64,000 nucleotides of DNA from Burkholderia sp. OK233 (GTDB lineage: Bacteria > Pseudomonadota > Gammaproteobacteria > Burkholderiales > Burkholderiaceae). The stretch is from contig NZ_OCSR01000002.1 in the NCBI RefSeq assembly GCF_900230185.1, positions 744,001-808,000 of the forward strand. The letters run 5' to 3'. The notes below the pieces were generated by a model. That model did not search any database, was not told the origin of the DNA, and was given only the letters and a program-made list of their open reading frames with translations. The number at the start of each line of letters is the position of its first letter. Position 1 is the stretch's first letter. Shown piece by piece: positions 47,082 through 54,985 of this stretch. The translations under genes were made by a program, and so were the position numbers.

Positions 47082-48164
47082 ATGTCGAAAACCTATCGGA
47101 TTGCGGTCATACCCGGCGACGGCATCGGTGTCGAAGTGATGCCGGAAGCCATTCGCGTGCTGGAGACGGTGAAAAAACGCTTCGGTATCGAACTGGAGTA
47201 TCAGCACATCGAATGGGCGAGCTGCGATTACTACGCAAAGCACGGCAAGATGATGCCGGACGACTGGAAGGCCCAACTGCAATCCGCCGACGCGATTCTG
47301 TTCGGCGCGGTCGGCTGGCCCGACACGGTGCCTGACCATATCTCGCTGTGGGGGTCGCTGCTGAAGTTCCGGCGCGAATTCGACCAGTACATCAACCTGC
47401 GCCCTGCCCGCCTCTTCGCCGGTGTCCCTTCGCCGCTCGCGGGCCGCAAGGCGGGCGACATCGATTTCTGGATCGTGCGTGAGAACACCGAGGGCGAATA
47501 TTCGTCGGTGGGCGGCGTGATGTTCGAAGGCACCGAGCGTGAGTTCGTGCTGCAGGAATCCGTGTTCACGCGGCACGGCAGCGAGCGCGTGCTGAAATTC
47601 GCGTTCGACCTCGCGCAACGGCGCGAACGCAAGAAGATCACCGTGGCGACGAAGAGCAACGGTATCGCGATCAGCATGCCGTGGTGGGACAAATGCGCGG
47701 CCGGCGTCGCGGCGCAGTATCCGGATGTGACGTGGGACAAGCAGCATATCGACATTCTCTGCGCGCGCTTCGTGCTCAACCCGGATCGCTTCGACGTGGT
47801 GGTTGCCACCAATCTGTTCGGCGACATCCTCTCCGATCTTGGTCCTGCGTGCACGGGCACGATCGGCCTCGCGCCGTCGGGCAATCTGAACCCGGACCGC
47901 AAGTTTCCGTCGCTGTTCGAACCGGTGCACGGTTCGGCGCCTGACATCGCCGGCAAGAACATCGCCAATCCGATTGCGATGATCTGGTCCGCCGCGATGA
48001 TGCTCGACTTCCTCGGCAATCACGAAGGCAAGGAACGCGAGGCGCATGACGCGATTCTCGCGGCGATCGAAGCAACGCTGATCGAAGGCCCGCATACTGG
48101 TGACCTCGGCGGCAAGGCGAACACCACCGACGTCGGCCAGGCAATCGCGGCAAAACTCGCCTGA
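47082..48164 (+). CDS. ttuC: Tartrate dehydrogenase / D-malate dehydrogenase (decarboxylating)
   Basis: 360 residues, isocitrate/isopropylmalate dehydrogenase family. Start YRIAVIPGDGIGVEVMPEAI, the substrate loop LRPARLFAGVPSPL, IDFWIVRENTEGEYSSVGG with the conserved Tyr/Glu segment, the Mg-binding NLFGDILSDL and GSAPDIAGKNIANP. Enzymes of this type oxidise tartrate or D-malate with NAD+ and Mn2+. The next two genes (deacylase, cupin) follow in the same direction. Confidence 0.9.
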   Translation: MSKTYRIAVIPGDGIGVEVMPEAIRVLETVKKRFGIELEYQHIEWASCDYYAKHGKMMPDDWKAQLQSADAILFGAVGWPDTVPDHISLWGSLLKFRREFDQYINLRPARLFAGVPSPLAGRKAGDIDFWIVRENTEGEYSSVGGVMFEGTEREFVLQESVFTRHGSERVLKFAFDLAQRRERKKITVATKSNGIAISMPWWDKCAAGVAAQYPDVTWDKQHIDILCARFVLNPDRFDVVVATNLFGDILSDLGPACTGTIGLAPSGNLNPDRKFPSLFEPVHGSAPDIAGKNIANPIAMIWSAAMMLDFLGNHEGKEREAHDAILAAIEATLIEGPHTGDLGGKANTTDVGQAIAAKLA

Positions 48165-48209
48165 GCCTGTCGATCTGTCGATTCCAACCCTCTGCGAGGA
48201 CACGTTCGA

Positions 48210-49211
48210 ATGAGCATGGAAGCCTATCCCATCGAAGTCGATTTCCCCGATATTTCGGTTCACGAGCAATCGTCGTCCGGCATCGCCTACGTCCATACGT
48301 TCGACTCCGGCGTGCCGGGACCGCACGTGATGATCAACGCGCTCACGCACGGCAATGAAGTGTGCGGGGCGATCGTCGTCGACGAACTGCTGCGGCGCGC
48401 GTTGAGGCCGCGTCGTGGACGCCTCACGCTTTCATTTGCGAATGTCGCTGCGTATGGGCGCTTTGACCCGGCCAAGCCCGACGCCGCCCGCTTCGTCGAT
48501 CAGGACTTCAACCGCGTATGGACCGCCGCGGTGCTCGACGATACGTCGCGCACGTCGAGCGAATTGACCCGTGCGCGCGAGATGCGCCCGGCGATCGACA
48601 CGGTCGACGCGCTGCTCGATCTGCATTCGATGCATGAGAAATGCAAACCGCTGATCGTGGCGGGACCGCTGCAGAAAGGCATCGACCTTGCGGTGCGTCT
48701 CGGCACGCCCGCCACGGTGATCTGCGACGAGGGCCATCCCGAAGGCCGCCGCATGCGCGATTACGAAGGCTTCGGCACGGCGGATAGTGCGAAACACGCG
48801 TTGCTGATCGAATGCGGGCAGCACTGGGAACAGTGCGCGGTCGCCGTGGCCCGCGATACAACCGCGCGCTTCCTGCTGCTGGCAGGCGTGATCGATGAAG
48901 CCGATCTGCCGGACGGCTGGCTGGCGCCGCTGCCGCCCACCCAGCACATCGTCCGCGTCACGCAGCCGGTGGTCGCGACCAGCATGGATTTTCGTTTCGC
49001 GGCACCTTACACCGGCCTGGAGATCTTTCCGGATGCCGGCACGGTCATCGGCTGGTCGAATGGCGAAGCGGTGGTCACGCCCTACGACAACTGCATGCTC
49101 GTGATGCCGTCGCTGCGGCAATTGCGGCCCGGCGTCACCGTCGTGCGGCTGGGCACGATCGAGCAAACCGTGACGAACGCCGGTGCAAACACAACCACGA
49201 GCGGCCGATGA
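48210..49211 (+). CDS. M14-like succinylglutamate desuccinylase/aspartoacylase-family hydrolase
   Basis: 333 residues. Zinc ligands are His47 and Glu50 in LTHGNEVCG and His139 in LLDLHSMHEKC; the DQDFNRVW segment supplies the substrate Arg. The family removes acyl groups from N-acyl amino acids. It starts 45 nt after the dehydrogenase stop. Because the substrate is unknown, it may release an amino acid from an acyl conjugate that feeds the dehydrogenase. Confidence 0.88.
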   Translation: MSMEAYPIEVDFPDISVHEQSSSGIAYVHTFDSGVPGPHVMINALTHGNEVCGAIVVDELLRRALRPRRGRLTLSFANVAAYGRFDPAKPDAARFVDQDFNRVWTAAVLDDTSRTSSELTRAREMRPAIDTVDALLDLHSMHEKCKPLIVAGPLQKGIDLAVRLGTPATVICDEGHPEGRRMRDYEGFGTADSAKHALLIECGQHWEQCAVAVARDTTARFLLLAGVIDEADLPDGWLAPLPPTQHIVRVTQPVVATSMDFRFAAPYTGLEIFPDAGTVIGWSNGEAVVTPYDNCMLVMPSLRQLRPGVTVVRLGTIEQTVTNAGANTTTSGR

Positions 49212-49244
49212 ATCGGCTCATGTACATTCAAAAGGTAACGTGAA

Positions 49245-49589
49245 ATGAAGGTCCAAAGCATCAAGCAAAGCGTGAGTCTGCAGAATCTGGAGGACTGGGG
49301 CACGGCGGGGCTGCCGGGCACGACGCCGCTTCAGGTGTCGGGCGTGCAGCGCGTGATCAAGGGCAGCGAAGCCATCGACACCGGTATTTTCGAATGCACG
49401 GCTGGCACGTACCGCCGCTCGGTCAAGCAGGCCGAGGTGATGCACTTTCTCGCGGGGCGAGGCCGCTTCACGCCCGATAACGAAGAGACCATTCATTTCG
49501 AAAGCGGCGACACGCTCTTTTTCGAAGCCAATACAGAAGGTCTTTGGGAAGTCGAGGAAACCATGCGAAAGGTCTATGTGATCTTCTGA
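49245..49589 (+). CDS. Cupin_3 (DUF861)-type cupin protein
   Basis: 114 residues. The single cupin domain ends with the typical FESGDTLFFEANTEGLWEVEETMRKVY arrangement. A metal-binding HxH is not evident; a His (MHFLAGRGRF) stands at the usual strand. Such proteins are related to ureidoglycine aminohydrolases or bind small ligands. It follows the hydrolase by 33 nt and is probably the last gene of the unit. Confidence 0.82.
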   Translation: MKVQSIKQSVSLQNLEDWGTAGLPGTTPLQVSGVQRVIKGSEAIDTGIFECTAGTYRRSVKQAEVMHFLAGRGRFTPDNEETIHFESGDTLFFEANTEGLWEVEETMRKVYVIF

Positions 49590-49598
49590 GCACGGCCC

Positions 49599-49622
49599 CG
49601 AGCGCCGCCCTCCCGGCGCTCG
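49599..49622 (+). terminator. Terminator-like hairpin after cupin gene
   Basis: Perfect 9-bp GC-rich stem CGAGCGCCG/CGGCGCTCG with a 6-nt loop, 9 nt after the stop codon. It lacks a U-run, so termination would be partial or factor-dependent. Confidence 0.5.
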
Positions 49623-50113
49623 CCCCCACGCCTGCTCCGCCCCGCTCCCGGCGCACCCTGAGCCGCGGCATCCACAGCCATTCCCACTGTCCTGTCGCGC
49701 TGCCTCATTCGATGAGGCATCGGCACCATAGTCGGGTAATCCCGCGTTGCCCCTCGTTGTCAAACTACTTACAGTTCGGCCTGTTCTTATAGAGAATCTG
49801 CGTTCTTTATGCGAACAAAACAGGCAAAATTATCGGCGCCCGGATCACCTGTATCTTCTCGCAGATCGAGGCAGGTCAACCTGCCCGGGTACTATGCTTT
49901 GTAGAAGCGAATTGGCCTCTGTGTGCTGCGGGCGTTCCAGCGCATCAACGGCAACGCGCCCGGCACGGCGGATTCTGGCCGGCCCTATCATCACGGCCAC
50001 CGCAACCCACGGCGACAGCTTCCAGAGCGTGCCGCCGTCGTCGCGCAGCCAGTTCGCCGCCGGCGTAGGGATCGTGCACCGCTTCCAACCGGCGTACGAT
50101 CGTAAAAGAAAGG

Positions 50114-50135
50114 AAGGCTCGTTTCGGCGAGCCTT
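50114..50135 (+). promoter_or_regulatory. Hairpin just upstream of the transporter start
   Basis: Perfect 8-bp stem AAGGCTCG/CGAGCCTT with a TTTCGG loop, extended by flanking CGTAAA/TTTACG. It ends 27 nt before the start at 50163, so it may act as a leader hairpin or be a terminator for an unseen upstream transcript. Confidence 0.5.
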
Positions 50136-50162
50136 TACGTATTGTGCAGTCAGGAGACCACT

Positions 50163-51521
50163 ATGAGCCGCAGCAACGCTGTGAACGTTCAAACGTTTAT
50201 CAACGACCACCCCTTCTCGCCGTTCCAGTGGCTCATCTTTTTCATGTGTTTCATCATCGTCCTGCTGGACGGTTTTGACACCGCCGCGATCGGCTTCATT
50301 GCACCGTCGCTGATCGCCGAATGGGGCATCACCCGGCCGGCGCTCGCGCCGGTGTTGAGCGCGGCGCTGTTCGGTCTCGCGTGCGGCGCGCTCGTCTCAG
50401 GACCGCTGTCCGACCGGCTCGGGCGGCGCTCGATGCTGCTCGGCTCGGTGCTGCTGTTCGGTGTGACCTGCTTCGCATCGGCGTTCTCGAACAGCATCGA
50501 ACACCTGACGATCTTGCGCTTCGTCACCGGCGTCGGCCTCGGCGCGGCCATGCCAAACGCCGTGACGATGATGGGCGAGTACTGCCCGGATCGCCGTCGC
50601 GCGACCGTGATCAATCTGATGTTCTGCGGCTTTCCGCTGGGCGCGGCCTTCGGCGGCTTTCTCGCTGCGTGGATGATCCCGCACTTCGGCTGGCGCAGCG
50701 TGCTGATGCTCGGCGGTATCACGCCGCTGTTGCTGCTGATCGTGCTGGTGCTGAAGATGCCGGAATCGGTCCGCTACATGGTGGCCAACAGCAAGCCGGT
50801 CGAGCAGATCCGCGCAGCGCTGGCGCGCATTTCGAGCGACGCCGCGCAGGCCGACAGCTTCGTCATGACCGAAACTGCGCCGCAAACCGGCGGCAAAGGC
50901 ATGGGCGTGGTGCTCTCGCGCTCGTACATCATCGGCTCGGTGATGCTGTGGGTTGCCTACTTCATGGGGCTCGTCATCTTCTACGCGTCGATCAACTGGA
51001 TGCCGATCCTGCTGAAGGACGCCGGCCTCACGCCGCAACGCGCGACGCTGATTTCCGCGCTGTTCCCGCTCGGTGGCGTCGGCGCCGTGCTGTGCGGCGT
51101 GCTGATGGACCGTTTCAACGCGAACCGCATCATTGCGGCCTGCTATGCGCTGACCGCGGTGAGCGTGTATTTCATCGGCCAGGCGGTTGGCAATGTGGGC
51201 GCGCTGGTGTTTATCGTATTCGTCGCGGGCGTGCTGATGAATACCGCGCAATCGTCGATGCCGGCGCTTGCCGCCGCGTTTTATCCGACTCAAGGTCGCG
51301 GCACGGGCGTGGCGTGGATGCTGGGGATCGGTCGCTTCGGCGGAATCGCGGGCTCATTCCTCGTGGCGGAGCTGACGCGCCGCCACTTCACCTTTGGCGG
51401 CATCTTCGCGATGGTTGCGGTGGCGGGTCTGATTTCGTGCGTGGCGTTGCTGATCAAGCAGGCGGCACGGCCGCATGTGTCGGCAGAGACTGGCGCGAAA
51501 GCGGAGTCGTTTGGGCATTGA
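50163..51521 (+). CDS. MFS transporter of the aromatic-acid:H+ symporter (AAHS) type
   Basis: 452 residues from the ATG at 50163. Twelve membrane segments, with the AAHS signature LLDGFDTAAIGFIAP in helix 1, the loop SGPLSDRLGRRSMLL between helices 2 and 3, and a matching loop in the second half (GVLMDRFNANRII). Members import 4-hydroxybenzoate and other aromatic or carboxylic acids. The neighbouring dehydrogenase and deacylase genes suggest a hydroxyacid or conjugate as cargo. Confidence 0.9.
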   Translation: MSRSNAVNVQTFINDHPFSPFQWLIFFMCFIIVLLDGFDTAAIGFIAPSLIAEWGITRPALAPVLSAALFGLACGALVSGPLSDRLGRRSMLLGSVLLFGVTCFASAFSNSIEHLTILRFVTGVGLGAAMPNAVTMMGEYCPDRRRATVINLMFCGFPLGAAFGGFLAAWMIPHFGWRSVLMLGGITPLLLLIVLVLKMPESVRYMVANSKPVEQIRAALARISSDAAQADSFVMTETAPQTGGKGMGVVLSRSYIIGSVMLWVAYFMGLVIFYASINWMPILLKDAGLTPQRATLISALFPLGGVGAVLCGVLMDRFNANRIIAACYALTAVSVYFIGQAVGNVGALVFIVFVAGVLMNTAQSSMPALAAAFYPTQGRGTGVAWMLGIGRFGGIAGSFLVAELTRRHFTFGGIFAMVAVAGLISCVALLIKQAARPHVSAETGAKAESFGH

Positions 51522-51647
51522 GTCGGGCTTTACTCAAACGCATCCAAGCGACGCGACACGCGTCAACAGCAGCGCAACACTGCAGACGCGGGCGGGTTGA
51601 ACGGGCCGCTACAGCCGGCCCGGTGACGTCACATTGACTTGCTTCTC

Positions 51648-52742
51648 TTACTGCTTGACGAAAATCAGTCCGTGCGGCGTGCCCATGCCTGTGAAAACAG
51701 GCGTCATCACCCCGGTGGACGTATTCGTTTGCAGGACCGTGCCCTGGCCCGCGCTGTATGCCGCGCCCGCCGTGAAGCCTGCGGTTGCATCGATCCGATA
51801 GATCAATTGCGCCTTATTGTCGGCCAGCAACATGAACGAATTGCCTGACGGTGCCCAACGGGTGTCGTCGACAGGCCATGAATTGCCATACAGCGTCAGC
51901 GGCAGCACGCTCACCGCCTGATTCGCACCGGGGTTGGTGACGAACACCAGTTCCGAATCCTGCTGGCTATCCACGACCAGGTTGCCGCTCGGATCGACCG
52001 CCATCGAATCGGGATCGGTCATATCGAGCGTGACTTGCGTATTGGTGGGGATGTTGTTCGCCGTCGCATTGCCCATCAGGACGGGCGTCAGATGGAACGT
52101 CTGATGGTCCGGATTCAGCGTGACGCTGTACACCGCCGGCACCGTGCTCACACCGTTGGGTGCCGTTGCAGTGGCTGTACCCAGGTTCGGATTGGACGCG
52201 CTGGTATACACGACGCCGTTGAGCATCTTCAAATCGTCCAGGCCGCCGCCGTGGATCGGCGTCGTATCCGGCGTCAGCGTCGTCTGGGTATTCGCCGTGG
52301 TATCGATCACGATGATCATCGTGTTCGCATCCTCGTTGGTGCTGACCCAGATGGTGTGCGAATCGTACTCCATGAGGCCGTCCGGGTGCCCCGGCACATT
52401 GAATGTGCGCACAACATTGCCGCTCAGGTCGTACTCGACTACCTGGCTCTGCGGCGTAGTGCCCGCGACGTTGGTGCCATCCGGATTGTTATTGTTGTCC
52501 TGAGCGATGGCGAAGATGTTGCTGCCGTGCAGGAGCAGATCGTCCGGGCGAAGCGTGCCGGGCGCCTTGGCGAACACCGAAATCTTGTAGCCCGCTTGAG
52601 CCGCCGCGACCGATGAGGGAACAGGAATGCTCGCTGACGAAGACGGCGTCGTGCCCGGAGCGGTCGATACGTTATCGCCCCCTCCGCATGCGGCAAGCGC
52701 CGAGACCAGACCAGCAATACACGTTATTTTGAATGAATTCAT
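51648..52742 (-). CDS. Lipoprotein with beta-propeller-like domain
   Basis: 364 residues. Lipobox SALAAC with Cys19, then a Ser/Thr-Pro linker. The body has repeated short beta strands and GHPDGLMEYDSHTIWVST, GLDDLKMLNGVVY and PDSMAVDPSGNLVV, as in NHL/SMP-30-like propellers. It is probably anchored in the outer membrane facing the periplasm or surface. Function unknown. Base composition is a little lower in GC, and the promoter gap upstream is AT-rich. Confidence 0.8.
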   Translation of the reverse strand: MNSFKITCIAGLVSALAACGGGDNVSTAPGTTPSSSASIPVPSSVAAAQAGYKISVFAKAPGTLRPDDLLLHGSNIFAIAQDNNNNPDGTNVAGTTPQSQVVEYDLSGNVVRTFNVPGHPDGLMEYDSHTIWVSTNEDANTMIIVIDTTANTQTTLTPDTTPIHGGGLDDLKMLNGVVYTSASNPNLGTATATAPNGVSTVPAVYSVTLNPDHQTFHLTPVLMGNATANNIPTNTQVTLDMTDPDSMAVDPSGNLVVDSQQDSELVFVTNPGANQAVSVLPLTLYGNSWPVDDTRWAPSGNSFMLLADNKAQLIYRIDATAGFTAGAAYSAGQGTVLQTNTSTGVMTPVFTGMGTPHGLIFVKQ

Positions 52743-53306
52743 GGTATTTGATTGTCATCATTGGGACATTCATCACCATATATTTCACTCGCTAAGAATT
52801 CGTGACGAAGAGCCAACAGAACGCCTTCAATCACTCATAATTTTTATATCGCATTCCTATTTAACTATGAGTCCCTTATCCCATCCATATAAAAACCTCA
52901 TACACCCCATAACGCATGAAGCTATCCCTGGCCGGACAATACAGCAACAACCTTATCTAAACCTTAAGCAAGGTGCGGCGTGAACACGATGATCGAACGC
53001 ATCGGTTCTATCCGGCCACGCTCACAGCACGAAGTCTCGTACCGACGCTCTTTCCGAAATACAGCGTCCACTGCCAGGCGCCATCTGAAACCGGCAGTGC
53101 GATCCAATTAGCAAAACGAAAGAATATCTGGGATATTGCTTGCAGTGTTCACGACAAAACAACCACGAGTGCGTGATCTGGCGCGGGCAAAAAAGCGTCA
53201 TGCCTCACTTCCCGATAAACTACGCGGTTATTTGATTCGTTCGGTTGCCGCGATGGTGATACCAGCGCTTTCGCACCGTCAACCATTCACCGCCAGGATT
53301 GTGGTC
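52743..53306. other. AT-rich intergenic stretch of 564 bp
   Basis: Marked AT-rich patches (for example around 52760-52960) stand out from the GC-rich surroundings. No open frame is convincing. It may hold promoters for the lipoprotein (minus strand) and the small secreted protein (plus strand) and looks like a target for H-NS/MvaT-type silencing. Confidence 0.5.
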
Positions 53307-53636
53307 ATGAAACGCGTAGTTGTATCGGCAGTACTCGCTGTGTGCCTCGCGCAGCCGGCCGTTCAGGCAGTTGCTCAAACAGTCAGCGATCAATGTTTTG
53401 CGATCGGTGACATCGCCGGTCAGGTGGCGTCGTGGCGCGCTCACAAGAAGACGAAAGAGGAGGCGCTTGATCAAGCGGCCAAGTACTACAAGAATGAGTC
53501 CGACCGGCAAGCGGTCTTCGGCATCATCGAGAAGATCTACAGTCCCGGCGCGCCGCACATGACGCCCGATCAGGCCAGCATGGCATTCACCTCGGACTGT
53601 GCAAACCAGCACAAACCGCAGGCACCCACACAGTAG
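53307..53636 (+). CDS. Small secreted hypothetical protein
   Basis: 109 residues from the ATG at 53307; longer starts in the same frame lack coding character. Signal peptide KRVVVSAVLAVCLAQPAVQAVA, then a helical domain with two Cys (SDQCFAIGDIAGQVASWRAH and FTSDCANQH) that could form a disulfide. Periplasmic; no family recognised. It converges with the galactanase gene. Confidence 0.7.
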   Translation: MKRVVVSAVLAVCLAQPAVQAVAQTVSDQCFAIGDIAGQVASWRAHKKTKEEALDQAAKYYKNESDRQAVFGIIEKIYSPGAPHMTPDQASMAFTSDCANQHKPQAPTQ

Positions 53637-53690
53637 TGCCTGCTGTTCGCACGGATATTTCACTGCGCTACCGCCACGATCCGGCCACCA

Positions 53691-54851
53691 TTACCGCTTC
53701 CGGAACGCATCCAGCGACGTCAGCGCGTTGCCGTGAAAATCGAACAACGTGTTGTTGTCCCACTGATCGCCCGCGCCGACTTTCCATCCGACGTTCGGTG
53801 TCGGGATCCATTCCGGCTCCCACCAGAACACGCCCTTGCCGTGGCCGCCGGGTATCGCCTTCACGATATCCGTCACCGCGCCGATGAATTGCGCCTGGCC
53901 GGCCGGTGTTTGCGGGAAGGTCGTGGAGCCGGTATTGGTCATCGAGTTGGGCTCCGAATCGCCGTCGCTGGTGGTCCACGGATACGCGGTCTCGACGACC
54001 ATCACATCCTTGTCGTAGCGCGTCGCCATATCGTTCGCATTGTTCTGCAAGTCGCTGAGCGAGCCTTGCCACTGCGGGTAGTAGGACAAGCCGATCACAT
54101 CGAACGTGACGCCGCGTTGTACCGCGCTGTCGAACCACCAACGGCTGGTTGCATTGTTGCCCCCGCTGTCGAGGTGCAGCATGACCTTGATCCGTTCATC
54201 GACGGACTTCACCGCATCGTGCCCGGCCTTCAGCAACTGCGCGAGGTTGTCCCACTGGTCGTACTTGCCGAGCGGCCACAGCATGCCGCCGGTGATTTCA
54301 TTGCCAACCTGAACCCACTCCGGATGCACGCCATCACGCTTGAGCATCGTAAGAACCTTCGACGTGTAGTCGGACAGCAACGCACAGGTTTGCTCGATAT
54401 CCTTGCCAGCCCAGTCGTGAGGTGGATACTGCTTGCCCGGATCGGCCCACCAGTCGCTGTAGTGGAAATCGATCAGCACGCGCATGCCGAGCGCGGCAGC
54501 GCGGCGAGCCAGAACGCGTACGTGTTCGGCATTGTTATAACCGGCTGCGGGGCTTTGGTCGGCCGGAAAAAAGTTTGGATTGCCAGGATCGTTCCACACT
54601 TTGATGCGGATCGAGTCGACACCGTGACTCTTCAGAATGAAGAGACAGTCGAGCGGCACACCATGCTCGTAAAACTTCGCACCATTGGCCTCGAGTTCCA
54701 GCAGCGTCGACACGTCCGCGCCCTTTGCAAATCCCCGGCCATGACCGAACAAGCCAGGTTCACCGGCAACGGCGGGCACGCCGACCGTTGCGCCAACACC
54801 AGCGGTGGCCGCAGCAGATGCAAGCCATCCGAGCATTTCTCTTCTGTTCAT
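53691..54851 (-). CDS. ganB: GH53 endo-beta-1,4-galactanase
   Basis: 386 residues. N-terminal signal (NRREMLGWLASAAATAG), so exported. The (beta/alpha)8 fold has GADVSTLLELEANGAKFYE at its start, acid/base Glu185 in VQVGNEITGG and nucleophile Glu287 in VMVVETAYPW; SYYPQWQG and DFHYSDWWADPGKQ are family hallmarks. It cuts beta-1,4-galactan side chains of pectin. A LacI-type operator lies 54-69 nt upstream of the start. Confidence 0.93.
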   Translation of the reverse strand: MNRREMLGWLASAAATAGVGATVGVPAVAGEPGLFGHGRGFAKGADVSTLLELEANGAKFYEHGVPLDCLFILKSHGVDSIRIKVWNDPGNPNFFPADQSPAAGYNNAEHVRVLARRAAALGMRVLIDFHYSDWWADPGKQYPPHDWAGKDIEQTCALLSDYTSKVLTMLKRDGVHPEWVQVGNEITGGMLWPLGKYDQWDNLAQLLKAGHDAVKSVDERIKVMLHLDSGGNNATSRWWFDSAVQRGVTFDVIGLSYYPQWQGSLSDLQNNANDMATRYDKDVMVVETAYPWTTSDGDSEPNSMTNTGSTTFPQTPAGQAQFIGAVTDIVKAIPGGHGKGVFWWEPEWIPTPNVGWKVGAGDQWDNNTLFDFHGNALTSLDAFRKR

Positions 54852-54904
54852 CTGTCATCCTCCATCGATTGAATGGCGGTTCTTTTAGAGGCCGCCTGTT
54901 CCGG

Positions 54905-54920
54905 GTTGAAGCGCTTAAAT
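54905..54920. promoter_or_regulatory. LacI-type operator upstream of galactanase gene
   Basis: GTTGAAGCGCTTAAAT matches the two sites near the regulator at 13 of 16 positions and keeps the CGCTTAAAT half exactly. It lies between the GH42 stop and the GH53 start. Confidence 0.7.
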
Positions 54921-54985
54921 TTCCGCCTCCGATAACGCCCTCTTCTTACTTCTCTCTTGCTCAACAAGCCCGTTGACGCGAGGGC

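Larger units (their letters stand above)
49590..50162. other. 573-bp gap before the AAHS transporter
   Basis: Contains a GC-rich hairpin 9 nt after the cupin stop (49599-49622) and a second hairpin 27 nt before the transporter start (50114-50135). Neither short frame in between has convincing coding features. Confidence 0.5.
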
